Shown here piece after piece: positions 6,398 through 12,419 of a stretch of 13,728 bases of DNA. Positions within the stretch are counted from its first letter, which is position 1. The number at the start of each line of letters is the position of its first letter. The notes under the pieces were generated by a model that had not been told where the DNA came from, searched no databases, and worked only from the letters and a program-made list of their open reading frames with translations. Position numbers and translations under genes: made by a program. The stretch is taken from assembly GCA_030624805.1 (NCBI GenBank), contig JAUXJL010000019.1:1-13728 (forward strand), in the 5' to 3' direction. This stretch comes from Acidimicrobiia bacterium. Its GTDB lineage: Bacteria; Actinomycetota; Acidimicrobiia; Spongiisociales; SHLN01.

Positions 6398-7933
6398 TCA
6401 GTTCTCGGCGATTGCCTTAACGGTTCCCATCCAGCTTGCGACAGCGAGGAAGGCGCCTGCAGCCACCAACCCGCCGATAGCTACCTGGAGGGCTGCCCCG
6501 GCGAAACCATCGGCCACGTCTTCGAGCAGGCGGGCAGCCACCCAGGCTGCCGTGCCTGCTGCGATGGCAGGCACGAGCGCACGACCCGTCGTCCGACCGA
6601 CATCCGCCGCCGCCCCAGTCCCGGTGCGGCTCAGCCAGATGACGCCGAGCACGAGTGTGTAGGCCGCGATCGATACCGTTGACGCGAGCGCGATCCCATC
6701 GATGCCCATCGCTTCCTTGAGGATGATGTAGACGGGCACGGCCAATACCGTTGCTGCCGTACCAACCACCACTGGAGTCCACATCTGTCGTCGGGCATAA
6801 AACCCGCGTGCCAGCAGTTGCTGCACGCCCCAAAACGGGATGCCGATTGCGTAGAAGACGAGGGCGCCTGCGGAGGCGGCGGTGTCGGCCGGACCGAACT
6901 GCCCCCGTTCGAACAGCGCCCGAATGGTCGGAACCGACAGAGCCATGAGCGCGGCGGTTGCCAGCAGACTCGCAACCACCACATAACGAATCGCGCGGGC
7001 AAGCGTGGCCGACAACTCCTGCAGCTTGCCTTCCTCGGCCATTCGCGACAGGTACGGGTAGGCGGCAACTCCCGCCGCTTGAGCAACCACCCCGATCGGC
7101 ACGAGCATGGTTTGACGGGCGAATCCGAGTTGGGAGGCTGGCCCGTCACCGAGTTGAGTTCCAAACACCCGAGCGAACGACTCGTCGAGCAGAACGAGCG
7201 ACTGCGCCAACATCAGCGGGAGGGCCAAGAAGAGGTATTCGCGGAGCACCGGGCTAACCATCGGTACCCCGCCCGGCAATCGCAGCCCTTCACGGTATGC
7301 GCCGTAGGCCTGGATGAGGAAGTTGCCGATAATCGCACCGGCCAGCACCCCCCAGGCGAACCCATCCGCCGAAGGATCGGCGCGGTCGGTGAGGAGCAAT
7401 CCTCCGAGGATGATCATGAGGTTGTACACGATGGGGGCGAGAGTCGGGATGAGAAATCGCCCGCGGGCATATTGGACGGCCATGAGCAGTGTGCCGACCA
7501 CGAAGAAGAATTGGGCCGGCAGGATGATGCGAGTGAGCCGGGTCGCCTCCCGCACCCCGGCCGGGTCGAGGGCGGTCACCGAATCTATGACCGGTTCTGC
7601 CAGCAACATCCCCAGGGCGACCAGCACCGCCATGGCCATCCCGATCGGCCGGGCGACTGCTACGAAAGCTCGCCAAGCACCCGCCTCGTCGTCGGCGGCG
7701 AAGTGACGATTGAGTATGGGAATAAACGTGATCGCCAGGTACCCGCCTGCCAGCAGGTAGTTGAGGAAGTCCGGGATGATGAATGCGATTCGATAGGCGT
7801 CGCCCGCGGCGTTGGCGCCAATCAGGTCGGCGAGCACTACCTCCCGCAGCAACCCCAGCACACGGGAGAGCAGAACTCCGGCCGAAACGACCAGCGCAGC
7901 ACGCCCCATGCGATGAGGGAGGGGACGGTTCAC
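6398..7933 (-). CDS. murJ: Lipid II flippase MurJ (MviN)
   Basis: This 511-residue membrane protein, the same length as E. coli MurJ as I recall it, moves lipid-linked peptidoglycan precursor across the cytoplasmic membrane. It is hydrophobic throughout, consistent with about 14 helices. The N-terminal LLSRVLGLLREVVLADLIGA...GDAYRIAF block matches MurJ helices 1-2: Arg24, Arg30 and Asp45 align with E. coli Arg18, Arg24 and Asp39. The residue aligned with E. coli Arg52 is Asn58. GFYARRQMWTPVVVGT and LARGFYA are also typical. The GTG start at 7933 has no Shine-Dalgarno sequence but follows TATGTT by six bases. Its promoter abuts repeat copy 1. It lacks the long cytoplasmic extension found in mycobacterial MviN, so it is a plain flippase. 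Confidence 0.93.
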   Translation of the reverse strand: MNRPLPHRMGRAALVVSAGVLLSRVLGLLREVVLADLIGANAAGDAYRIAFIIPDFLNYLLAGGYLAITFIPILNRHFAADDEAGAWRAFVAVARPIGMAMAVLVALGMLLAEPVIDSVTALDPAGVREATRLTRIILPAQFFFVVGTLLMAVQYARGRFLIPTLAPIVYNLMIILGGLLLTDRADPSADGFAWGVLAGAIIGNFLIQAYGAYREGLRLPGGVPMVSPVLREYLFLALPLMLAQSLVLLDESFARVFGTQLGDGPASQLGFARQTMLVPIGVVAQAAGVAAYPYLSRMAEEGKLQELSATLARAIRYVVVASLLATAALMALSVPTIRALFERGQFGPADTAASAGALVFYAIGIPFWGVQQLLARGFYARRQMWTPVVVGTAATVLAVPVYIILKEAMGIDGIALASTVSIAAYTLVLGVIWLSRTGTGAAADVGRTTGRALVPAIAAGTAAWVAARLLEDVADGFAGAALQVAIGGLVAAGAFLAVASWMGTVKAIAEN

Positions 7934-7939
7934 CGGGGA

Positions 7940-7945
7940 AACATA
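7940..7945 (-). promoter_or_regulatory. Candidate -10 box (TATGTT) of murJ, leaderless
   Basis: TATGTT on the minus strand is followed by TCCCCG and the murJ GTG, giving a start codon at the predicted transcription start. It lies ten bases from the edge of repeat copy 1, so the -35 region falls within the repeat's outer hairpin. No TTGACA-like box is present. Confidence 0.5.
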
Positions 7946-7954
7946 TCAGCTATT

Positions 7955-8039
7955 CCTTCCTCTTTAGGGGAAGGTGGCCGGGAACGATTCGCGTTCCTTG
8001 GAGCTTGCTCCGATGACGGAAGGGGGGAGGCGGTGAACC
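7955..8039. repeat. Structured intergenic repeat, copy 1
   Basis: The core at 7967-8039 aligns by hand with 8746-8819, with 58 of 74 columns identical and the same orientation. It contains a stem GGAACG/CGTTCC (7981-7986 with 7992-7997), a stem GGAGC/GCTCC (8000-8011), a G-run, and at its right end GGCGG-TGAA-CCGCC (8029-8042). An outer stem CCTTCC/GGAAGG (7955-7960 with 7969-7974) is present on the left. It fills nearly all of the 112-bp gap between murJ and the YgjV-like gene. No coding frame or transposase is associated. It may be a REP-like element, an RNA structure or a bidirectional terminator. Confidence 0.75.
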
Positions 8040-8042
8040 GCC
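8029..8042 (-). terminator. Hairpin just past the YgjV-like gene, possible terminator
   Basis: GGCGG and CCGCC enclose a four-base loop, starting four bases past the stop codon of the gene ending at 8046. On the minus strand a pyrimidine run (TCCCCCCTT) follows. It has few T residues, so it is not a textbook intrinsic terminator. The hairpin is not preserved in repeat copy 2. Confidence 0.3.
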
Positions 8043-8045
8043 GAT

Positions 8046-8726
8046 TCAGGGTGAGGTCTCGGGGATGGTTCTGCGGCCGGGAAGGTCGGCAAGCCGCAGC
8101 CGATAGACCACATTTCCGTCATCTCCGGTCACCCTCCGGTAACCCATTCGTTCGAGATACCGGCTGTGCTCACGAGTTCCGGGGGCGCTCTCCAGGTGGG
8201 TAATGAGAGGGTCGGCGAAGATCGAGGCATTCGACGAATAGAGGAAGCGCCCGACCTTGAGATCGCGGTAGGCGGGTATCGAGTAGTCGAGCTGGACGTG
8301 GCCGGTTTCGGTTCCGTCCGTATCACAAATGAACAGCCCGGCGGGAACCATGTCTCGCAAGATGAACGCCCGGTATCGGTCCGCTCGGGGCTCAAAACGG
8401 AAGTCGGGCCGGAAGTTGGCTCGGATGTCCTCGGTGTAGTACTCGATGAAATGCTCGAAGTAGCGGGAACCTTGCTGCACTTCGAGCACCGTGAAGACGG
8501 GCGTGGCGCCGAGCAGCTTGCGAAGGAAGTACAGATGAATGCCGACGATCACGAGGTTCGTGATCACGATGGGGTAGGCCGCGATCAGGATGCCATAGAT
8601 GCAGAAGACGGTCGCTCCGGCTAGTCCGATCAGCCGCAGCCGCAAGATCGACTTCATGGACAGCGAGGCGACGACCAGCCCGGACCCGACGTATCCGATC
8701 AGCTCGTAGACCGCCGCCACGCTCAC
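8046..8726 (-). CDS. YgjV-like membrane domain with C-terminal possibly GNAT-like domain
   Basis: Function is unknown. The 226-residue product has three predicted membrane segments at about residues 5-24, 30-50 and 52-71, which resemble the small inner-membrane YgjV family. A soluble domain of about 150 residues follows. It contains DMVPAGLFICD, QLDYSIPAYRDLKVGRFLY and a late SRYLERMGYRRV; the last resembles the closing strand motif of GNAT acetyltransferases, but no clear acetyl-CoA loop is visible, so this is only a suggestion. I chose the GTG at 8726 (AGGTGA lies about ten bases upstream); another GTG two codons on is possible. The open frame extends upstream to 8924, but that part translates repeat copy 2 and overlaps the ABC permease gene, so it is very unlikely to be real. 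The gene is flanked by the two repeat copies. Confidence 0.75.
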   Translation of the reverse strand: MSVAAVYELIGYVGSGLVVASLSMKSILRLRLIGLAGATVFCIYGILIAAYPIVITNLVIVGIHLYFLRKLLGATPVFTVLEVQQGSRYFEHFIEYYTEDIRANFRPDFRFEPRADRYRAFILRDMVPAGLFICDTDGTETGHVQLDYSIPAYRDLKVGRFLYSSNASIFADPLITHLESAPGTREHSRYLERMGYRRVTGDDGNVVYRLRLADLPGRRTIPETSP

Positions 8727-8734
8727 AAGTGTTT

Positions 8735-8819
8735 CTTCACCTGGCGGGGAAGGAGGCCGGGAACGCCGAGCGTTCCTTGGCCCGAAGGGCCGGTGACGCA
8801 AGGGGGGTGGCGGTGGACC
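8735..8819. repeat. Structured intergenic repeat, copy 2
   Basis: The core at 8746-8819 is the second copy of the element at 7967-8039. Its first stem is GGAACGC-CGA-GCGTTCC (8760-8776) and its second is GGCCC-GAA-GGGCC (8779-8791). The second stem differs from copy 1 at two base pairs, both with matching changes on each side. A weak outer stem CTTC/GAAG (8735-8738 with 8749-8752) corresponds to the stronger outer stem of copy 1. It fills the 107-bp gap between the last ABC permease gene and the YgjV-like gene, and its left edge provides the AGGTGA ribosome binding sequence of the latter. It could also end transcription of the ABC operon. Confidence 0.75.
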
Positions 8820-8833
8820 AGCACGATGTGTTG

Positions 8834-9622
8834 TTAACTCACCAGGTCGCGTTCTCGCATCAGGTAGCTCGTTAGCACGATGGAGACCGCGGCGATTCCG
8901 AGCACCTTGAAGAGAGCGCCCCACACGCCCGGTACCACGCCTGATAACAGGTCCTCTAGATCGGCAACCACCTGAGCTTCGAGGCCGAACACGTCAGACC
9001 CCCAGTGGTCGCCTGCCACGATTCCGGCGTAGGCAGAGACGCCAATGCGCCAAATGGACGTCGTTGCCACCTGGCTGGCAGCTCCTGTCACGATGCCCTC
9101 CCAAATGAGGAGGTAGCCGAGCCCGATGAGCACCGCCCGATCCGTTATGTATCCAATAAATTGCATGACGGCCACGAAACCGAGCGTGGTGATGGCGGTG
9201 GCCACGACGATCGCCGACAGTTCGTCCCAGCTCCCCACGGTGACACCAAGGACGACGGCTGTGAGAAGCGCACCCGAGCCGGCAACCAGAAACGAAGCCA
9301 GCCAGGCCCCGATGAGCTTGGCGGCCGCGATCGTCTCTCGCCGTATCGGCCGCAGGGCAAGATATGACATTGTCTTGGCAGACCGTTCATCACCGAGCGA
9401 CCCGGACCCGAGGATGATGGCAATGATGGGCGTAGTGACACCCAGCACCATGCCGAGTAGGCCCGTCCGGAAGAATTCTTCGGTCTCTCGATCGGAGTCG
9501 TTGAGACCCACGAGCAGCAGTATCACGCCAGGAACCGCCGCCAGCACCAGCAGGCCGATCGACCGCCGTCGCCCGATGAGCTGCAGCAGCGTCACCCGGA
9601 TGATGGCGAAGAAGCGGGTCAT
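8834..9622 (-). CDS. ABC-2 type transporter permease (second pair)
   Basis: This 262-residue membrane protein is an ABC-2 type permease with about six helices. A short cytoplasmic start (MTRFFAIIRVTLLQLIGRRR) is followed by a first helix at about 22-39. After the second helix comes GSLGDERSAKTMSYLALRPIRRETIAAAKLIGAW (residues ~73-106), the conserved segment of this class that contacts the ATPase. The ATG at 9622 overlaps the stop of the preceding ATPase gene (ATGA) and has no strong Shine-Dalgarno sequence, so translation is probably coupled. It is the last gene of the four-gene operon and is followed by repeat copy 2. The substrate is unknown. It likely pairs with the ATPase encoded at 9619-10563. 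Confidence 0.88.
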   Translation of the reverse strand: MTRFFAIIRVTLLQLIGRRRSIGLLVLAAVPGVILLLVGLNDSDRETEEFFRTGLLGMVLGVTTPIIAIILGSGSLGDERSAKTMSYLALRPIRRETIAAAKLIGAWLASFLVAGSGALLTAVVLGVTVGSWDELSAIVVATAITTLGFVAVMQFIGYITDRAVLIGLGYLLIWEGIVTGAASQVATTSIWRIGVSAYAGIVAGDHWGSDVFGLEAQVVADLEDLLSGVVPGVWGALFKVLGIAAVSIVLTSYLMRERDLVS

Positions 9623-10563
9623 CGCCCGTGTACGAGGTAGCGGAAGACACTCTCCAGGCTGAGGTCCTCGGGTTGCACCATAGTAAGGCGGATATCGAGC
9701 GATTGAGCCAGCGGCGGTAGGAGCCGGCCAAGGTCCCCGAGGTCTTCGGTCTGGACGTGGAGTGTGTCATCGACCACCTCGACGCTGCGGATTACGTCTT
9801 TGCCGAGCAGGGCTGAGCCGAGTTTGCGCGGAACGTCTGCGTCGATGCGAACCTTGTAAGGGATATCGGTGAAGGCGGCCCGGATGGCTGCCGAGTCGCC
9901 TGCCGCGGCCAGCCGACCGTCGACCATGGCGATCACCCGGGTTGCCATTTTTTCGACCTCTTCGAGAACGTGCGACGACACGATGATGGTCCGTCCCTCG
10001 CGCGCCAGCTGATGGAAGAGCTCTATGAGTCGAACTCGCTGCACCGGGTCGGCGCCGTTGAGTGGTTCGTCGAGGTAGAGGATCTCGGGGTCGTTGACGA
10101 GCGCCCCTGCCACTTTGATCCGCTGACGCATGCCTTTGCTGTATCCCTCGATCCGACGCTCGGCGGCGTCGCCCATTCCCACCGCGGTGATGGCATGGGC
10201 AGCAGCCGCTGATGGGTTGCGGACGCCTGCTAGCTCGGCGCCGTACTCCACGAAGCGCCGTCCGGTGAGAAATTCGTATACCGCGTCGTCTTCGGGAACG
10301 AGACCCACCTTTTGGAATACCTGGATGTCCTTGCGTGGGTTGGTTCCGAGCACAGTCAGCGACCCTTGCGACGGCTGGCTGAGACCCGCCATCATGCGGA
10401 GGAGTGTGGTCTTGCCGGCGCCGTTTGGCCCCAGCAGGCCGGTGATGCCTTGTCCGAACGAGCATGACATCTTCGACACGGCCACCTTCGGACCGAACCA
10501 CTTGGACAGCTCGGTGACCTCGATGGTGGGAGCATCGACGAAGGCCGGTGAGGCGTTGTTCAC
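9619..10563 (-). CDS. ABC transporter ATP-binding protein (second pair)
   Basis: This 314-residue cytoplasmic ATPase powers an ABC-2 exporter. Walker A is GPNGAGKT (45-52), the signature is the variant YSKGMRQR (141-148), Walker B is ILYLDE (161-166) with catalytic Glu166, and the switch His is His198 (SSHVLEEV). The D-loop reads NGADP (169-173), where SGLDP is usual; the Asp is retained. About 100 residues follow the core as a C-terminal domain ending SLESVFRYLVHGR, the usual tail of drug or NatA-type ATPases. The start is GTG 10563, with GGAGG five bases upstream, and it overlaps the stop of the upstream permease as GTGA. It probably pairs with the permease encoded at 8834-9622. Confidence 0.93.
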   Translation of the reverse strand: MNNASPAFVDAPTIEVTELSKWFGPKVAVSKMSCSFGQGITGLLGPNGAGKTTLLRMMAGLSQPSQGSLTVLGTNPRKDIQVFQKVGLVPEDDAVYEFLTGRRFVEYGAELAGVRNPSAAAAHAITAVGMGDAAERRIEGYSKGMRQRIKVAGALVNDPEILYLDEPLNGADPVQRVRLIELFHQLAREGRTIIVSSHVLEEVEKMATRVIAMVDGRLAAAGDSAAIRAAFTDIPYKVRIDADVPRKLGSALLGKDVIRSVEVVDDTLHVQTEDLGDLGRLLPPLAQSLDIRLTMVQPEDLSLESVFRYLVHGR

Positions 10564-11447
10564 ATGATCCTCCGGTAACGCCGGTACAACAGTCCCGCCG
10601 CCAGCCCGGCGATCGCGGCCACCGCGATCAGTGAAACCCCCGGCGGGATGTTGTTCTCCACGAGCGTCGATCCTTCACCGACTTCCGGATCGCTGAAGAT
10701 CTCGCCGATGAGGATTTGGGCGTGGCCTTGCAGGTCGAGTAATGCGAACCACCGATTCACGGTCTCGGCCAGCACGGCAGCCACGATTGCTGAGATGATG
10801 GTGAACCCGATGTATATGCCGGCGGCAGCCCCCCGGCGTCGGGAGAAGGCGCTGATCATGAACGCAACGCCGGCCTGGGTAGCAAACACCGCGATGGCTC
10901 CGGCCGGGATCTTCCACAGCAGGTCGAGGTTGCCGGAGATATGGCCGACGAAGTCGCCCGAGAGGACGGCTCCTCCCAGGTAGATAACGACCTGGGGAAG
11001 GAGCGTGTAGGCGAGTACGACCAATAACAACGCGGCCACCCGCGCCAGGAGGTAATCCGCCACCGTGAGGGGGCGGGAAGCGTAAACGGTCAGCACGTTG
11101 CTCACGCGGTCGGGAACGAGCAGCTCGGGGGCCGATAAGGCGACAAACAAGAACGTCATCACGAAGATCACCCCGAAGTAATCGGAATGGCTGGGAATGA
11201 GATCCTCGAGGAGCTCATCGGCTCCCAAACCCTGCGTGAAGACTTGAAACCCCACAATGGCAATGGCAGGCAGCATCGCGAGAATGATGAGCCCCCACGG
11301 GAGAATTTTGCGGCGAGCCTTGCGGCGCAATCCGAGCACCTTGCGCACGCCGTCGCGCACGATTGCCCACCGGATCTTGGGCCGCCCGGTGCGCTCACCT
11401 TCGTAGCGGCGATAGTCGAGATCGAAGATGGCGCCCTCGGAGCTCAT
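10560..11447 (-). CDS. ABC-2 type transporter permease (first pair)
   Basis: This 295-residue protein has a basic cytoplasmic N-terminus of about 48 residues (DLDYRRYEGERTGRPK..., then KVLGLRRKARRK) and about six membrane segments, the first at about 50-68. The segment LLVPDRVSNVLTVYASRPLTVADYLLARV (roughly residues 109-137) matches the ATPase-coupling region of ABC-2 permeases. A long extracytoplasmic stretch before the final helix contains EIFSDPEVGEGSTLVENNIPPG. The ATG at 11447 overlaps the stop of the ATPase gene at 11444 by four bases (ATGA), with GAGGAA upstream. Sequence similarity to the second permease is not obvious by eye, so these are not recent duplicates. The transported substrate is unknown. 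Confidence 0.88.
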   Translation of the reverse strand: MSSEGAIFDLDYRRYEGERTGRPKIRWAIVRDGVRKVLGLRRKARRKILPWGLIILAMLPAIAIVGFQVFTQGLGADELLEDLIPSHSDYFGVIFVMTFLFVALSAPELLVPDRVSNVLTVYASRPLTVADYLLARVAALLLVVLAYTLLPQVVIYLGGAVLSGDFVGHISGNLDLLWKIPAGAIAVFATQAGVAFMISAFSRRRGAAAGIYIGFTIISAIVAAVLAETVNRWFALLDLQGHAQILIGEIFSDPEVGEGSTLVENNIPPGVSLIAVAAIAGLAAGLLYRRYRRIM

Positions 11448-12355
11448 CCGGAGTATTCCTCTTCGGCCAGATATACGTCCTCGAGGGTCGTCTGCTTGGC
11501 TCCAAGGCTCCGTAGCCCCACGCCCGTTTCGGCCAGTGCGTCGCGGATGGCGATGAAGGCGTCACCTTCGTCCAGCTCGATCTCGAGCGTTCGGTCCTGC
11601 ACTGTTACACGCGCACCACGCGACCGGAGGAATTCAACCGCCGCCGTCGGATCGTCGAGCAAGACCACCTGCACTGCGTTTGAGGCTCGGATGGTCTCGA
11701 GTGGCTCGTTGCGGAGGAGGCGGCCTTCGTTGAGCATGACTACCCAGTCGCAGGTGCGTTCGATGTCACCGAGGACGTGGGAGGAGAACACCACGCTCAT
11801 CCCGAAGTCACCGAGCCGGTTGATGAGGTTGAGCATGTCTTCGCGGCCATCGGGGTCGAGGCCCGAGGCTGGCTCGTCGAGGAGAACGAGATCGGGGGAG
11901 TGGACAATGGCCTGCGCAAGCTTGGCTCGCTGTTTCATCCCGGTGCTGAACTCGCCGAGGTTGCGGAAGCGTTCCTCGGCCAGGCCCACCAGGGTGAGCA
12001 CCTCGGAGGCCCGTTGTCTCGACTCAGACGCCGGCAAGCCACCCAGTTCGGCGGTGTAGGAGACGAAGTCGGCGGCGGATTGGTCAGGCGGGAAGCAGTC
12101 ACCCTCGGGCATATATCCCACCCGGGATCGAACTGCGAGTGGATGGTGTTGGGCACTCGTCCCGTAAACCTCAGTGCCTCCTGAGGAGGGGGCCAGCATG
12201 CCAAGGAGAATCTTGAGGAGGGTGCTTTTGCCGGCGCCGTTTGCCCCGACAAGGCCGATCCGGCCGGCCGGGACCTCGAGGTCGACGTCCTGGAGAGCCT
12301 GGACCTCCCCGAAAGACATGTTGAGCCCAGCGGTTGTGATGATTGGGTCTGCCAT
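11444..12355 (-). CDS. ABC transporter ATP-binding protein (first pair)
   Basis: This 303-residue ATPase is the first gene of the exporter operon. Walker A is GANGAGKS (37-44), the signature is STGMKQR (137-143), Walker B is LVLLDE (156-161) with Glu161, the D-loop is SGLDP, and the switch His is His193 (SSHVLGDI). A C-terminal region of about 90 residues ends with TTLEDVYLAEEEYSG, as in NatA/CcmA-like ATPases of ABC-2 exporters. The ATG at 12355 lacks a Shine-Dalgarno sequence. A TAGCGT hexamer nine bases upstream would give a leader of only two or three bases. It is divergent from the membrane protein at 12420 across 64 bp, and its stop overlaps the next gene by four bases. Confidence 0.93.
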   Translation of the reverse strand: MADPIITTAGLNMSFGEVQALQDVDLEVPAGRIGLVGANGAGKSTLLKILLGMLAPSSGGTEVYGTSAQHHPLAVRSRVGYMPEGDCFPPDQSAADFVSYTAELGGLPASESRQRASEVLTLVGLAEERFRNLGEFSTGMKQRAKLAQAIVHSPDLVLLDEPASGLDPDGREDMLNLINRLGDFGMSVVFSSHVLGDIERTCDWVVMLNEGRLLRNEPLETIRASNAVQVVLLDDPTAAVEFLRSRGARVTVQDRTLEIELDEGDAFIAIRDALAETGVGLRSLGAKQTTLEDVYLAEEEYSG

Positions 12356-12364
12356 GCATCCGAG

Positions 12365-12370
12365 ACGCTA
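12365..12370 (-). promoter_or_regulatory. Candidate -10 box (TAGCGT) of the ABC operon
   Basis: TAGCGT on the minus strand lies nine bases before the ATG at 12355, which would leave a near-leaderless mRNA. TTGGAA lies 15 bases upstream and is the best -35 candidate, though the spacing is short. The TTGG-TT-CCAA near-dyad at 12382-12391 could supply -35 elements to both divergent promoters. Confidence 0.35.
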
Positions 12371-12405
12371 GCGCTCCCGGTTTGGTTCCAACTGCAATTA
12401 GCTCG

Positions 12406-12411
12406 TAGCGT
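12406..12411 (+). promoter_or_regulatory. Candidate -10 box (TAGCGT) of the seven-helix protein gene
   Basis: TAGCGT lies eight bases before the ATG at 12420, with TTGGTT 18 bases upstream as a possible -35 box. No Shine-Dalgarno sequence is present. The resulting mRNA would have a leader of at most a few bases. Confidence 0.4.
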
Positions 12412-12419
12412 CACGGCCC

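Noticed and set aside
6818..8203. A 461-codon open frame on the plus strand.
   Set aside because: It lies antisense to murJ and crosses repeat copy 1 and the YgjV-like gene end. Its product is rich in Arg, Gly, His and Gln without any domain, typical of the reverse strand of a GC-rich gene, whereas the minus-strand product is a clear MurJ.
7955..8819. The repeat-flanked gene as an insertion sequence or composite transposon.
   Set aside because: No transposase, no terminal inverted repeats and no visible target duplication were found. The repeats are in direct orientation and have diverged from each other.
8746..8819. The repeat as a classical intrinsic terminator of the ABC operon.
   Set aside because: The hairpins are good, but no T-run follows on the minus strand. 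A termination role stays possible, but the sequence alone does not show it.
11187..12059. A 290-codon open frame on the plus strand.
   Set aside because: It is antisense to an ABC permease and ATPase with intact motifs, and its product is Ser/Arg-rich with no recognisable domain.
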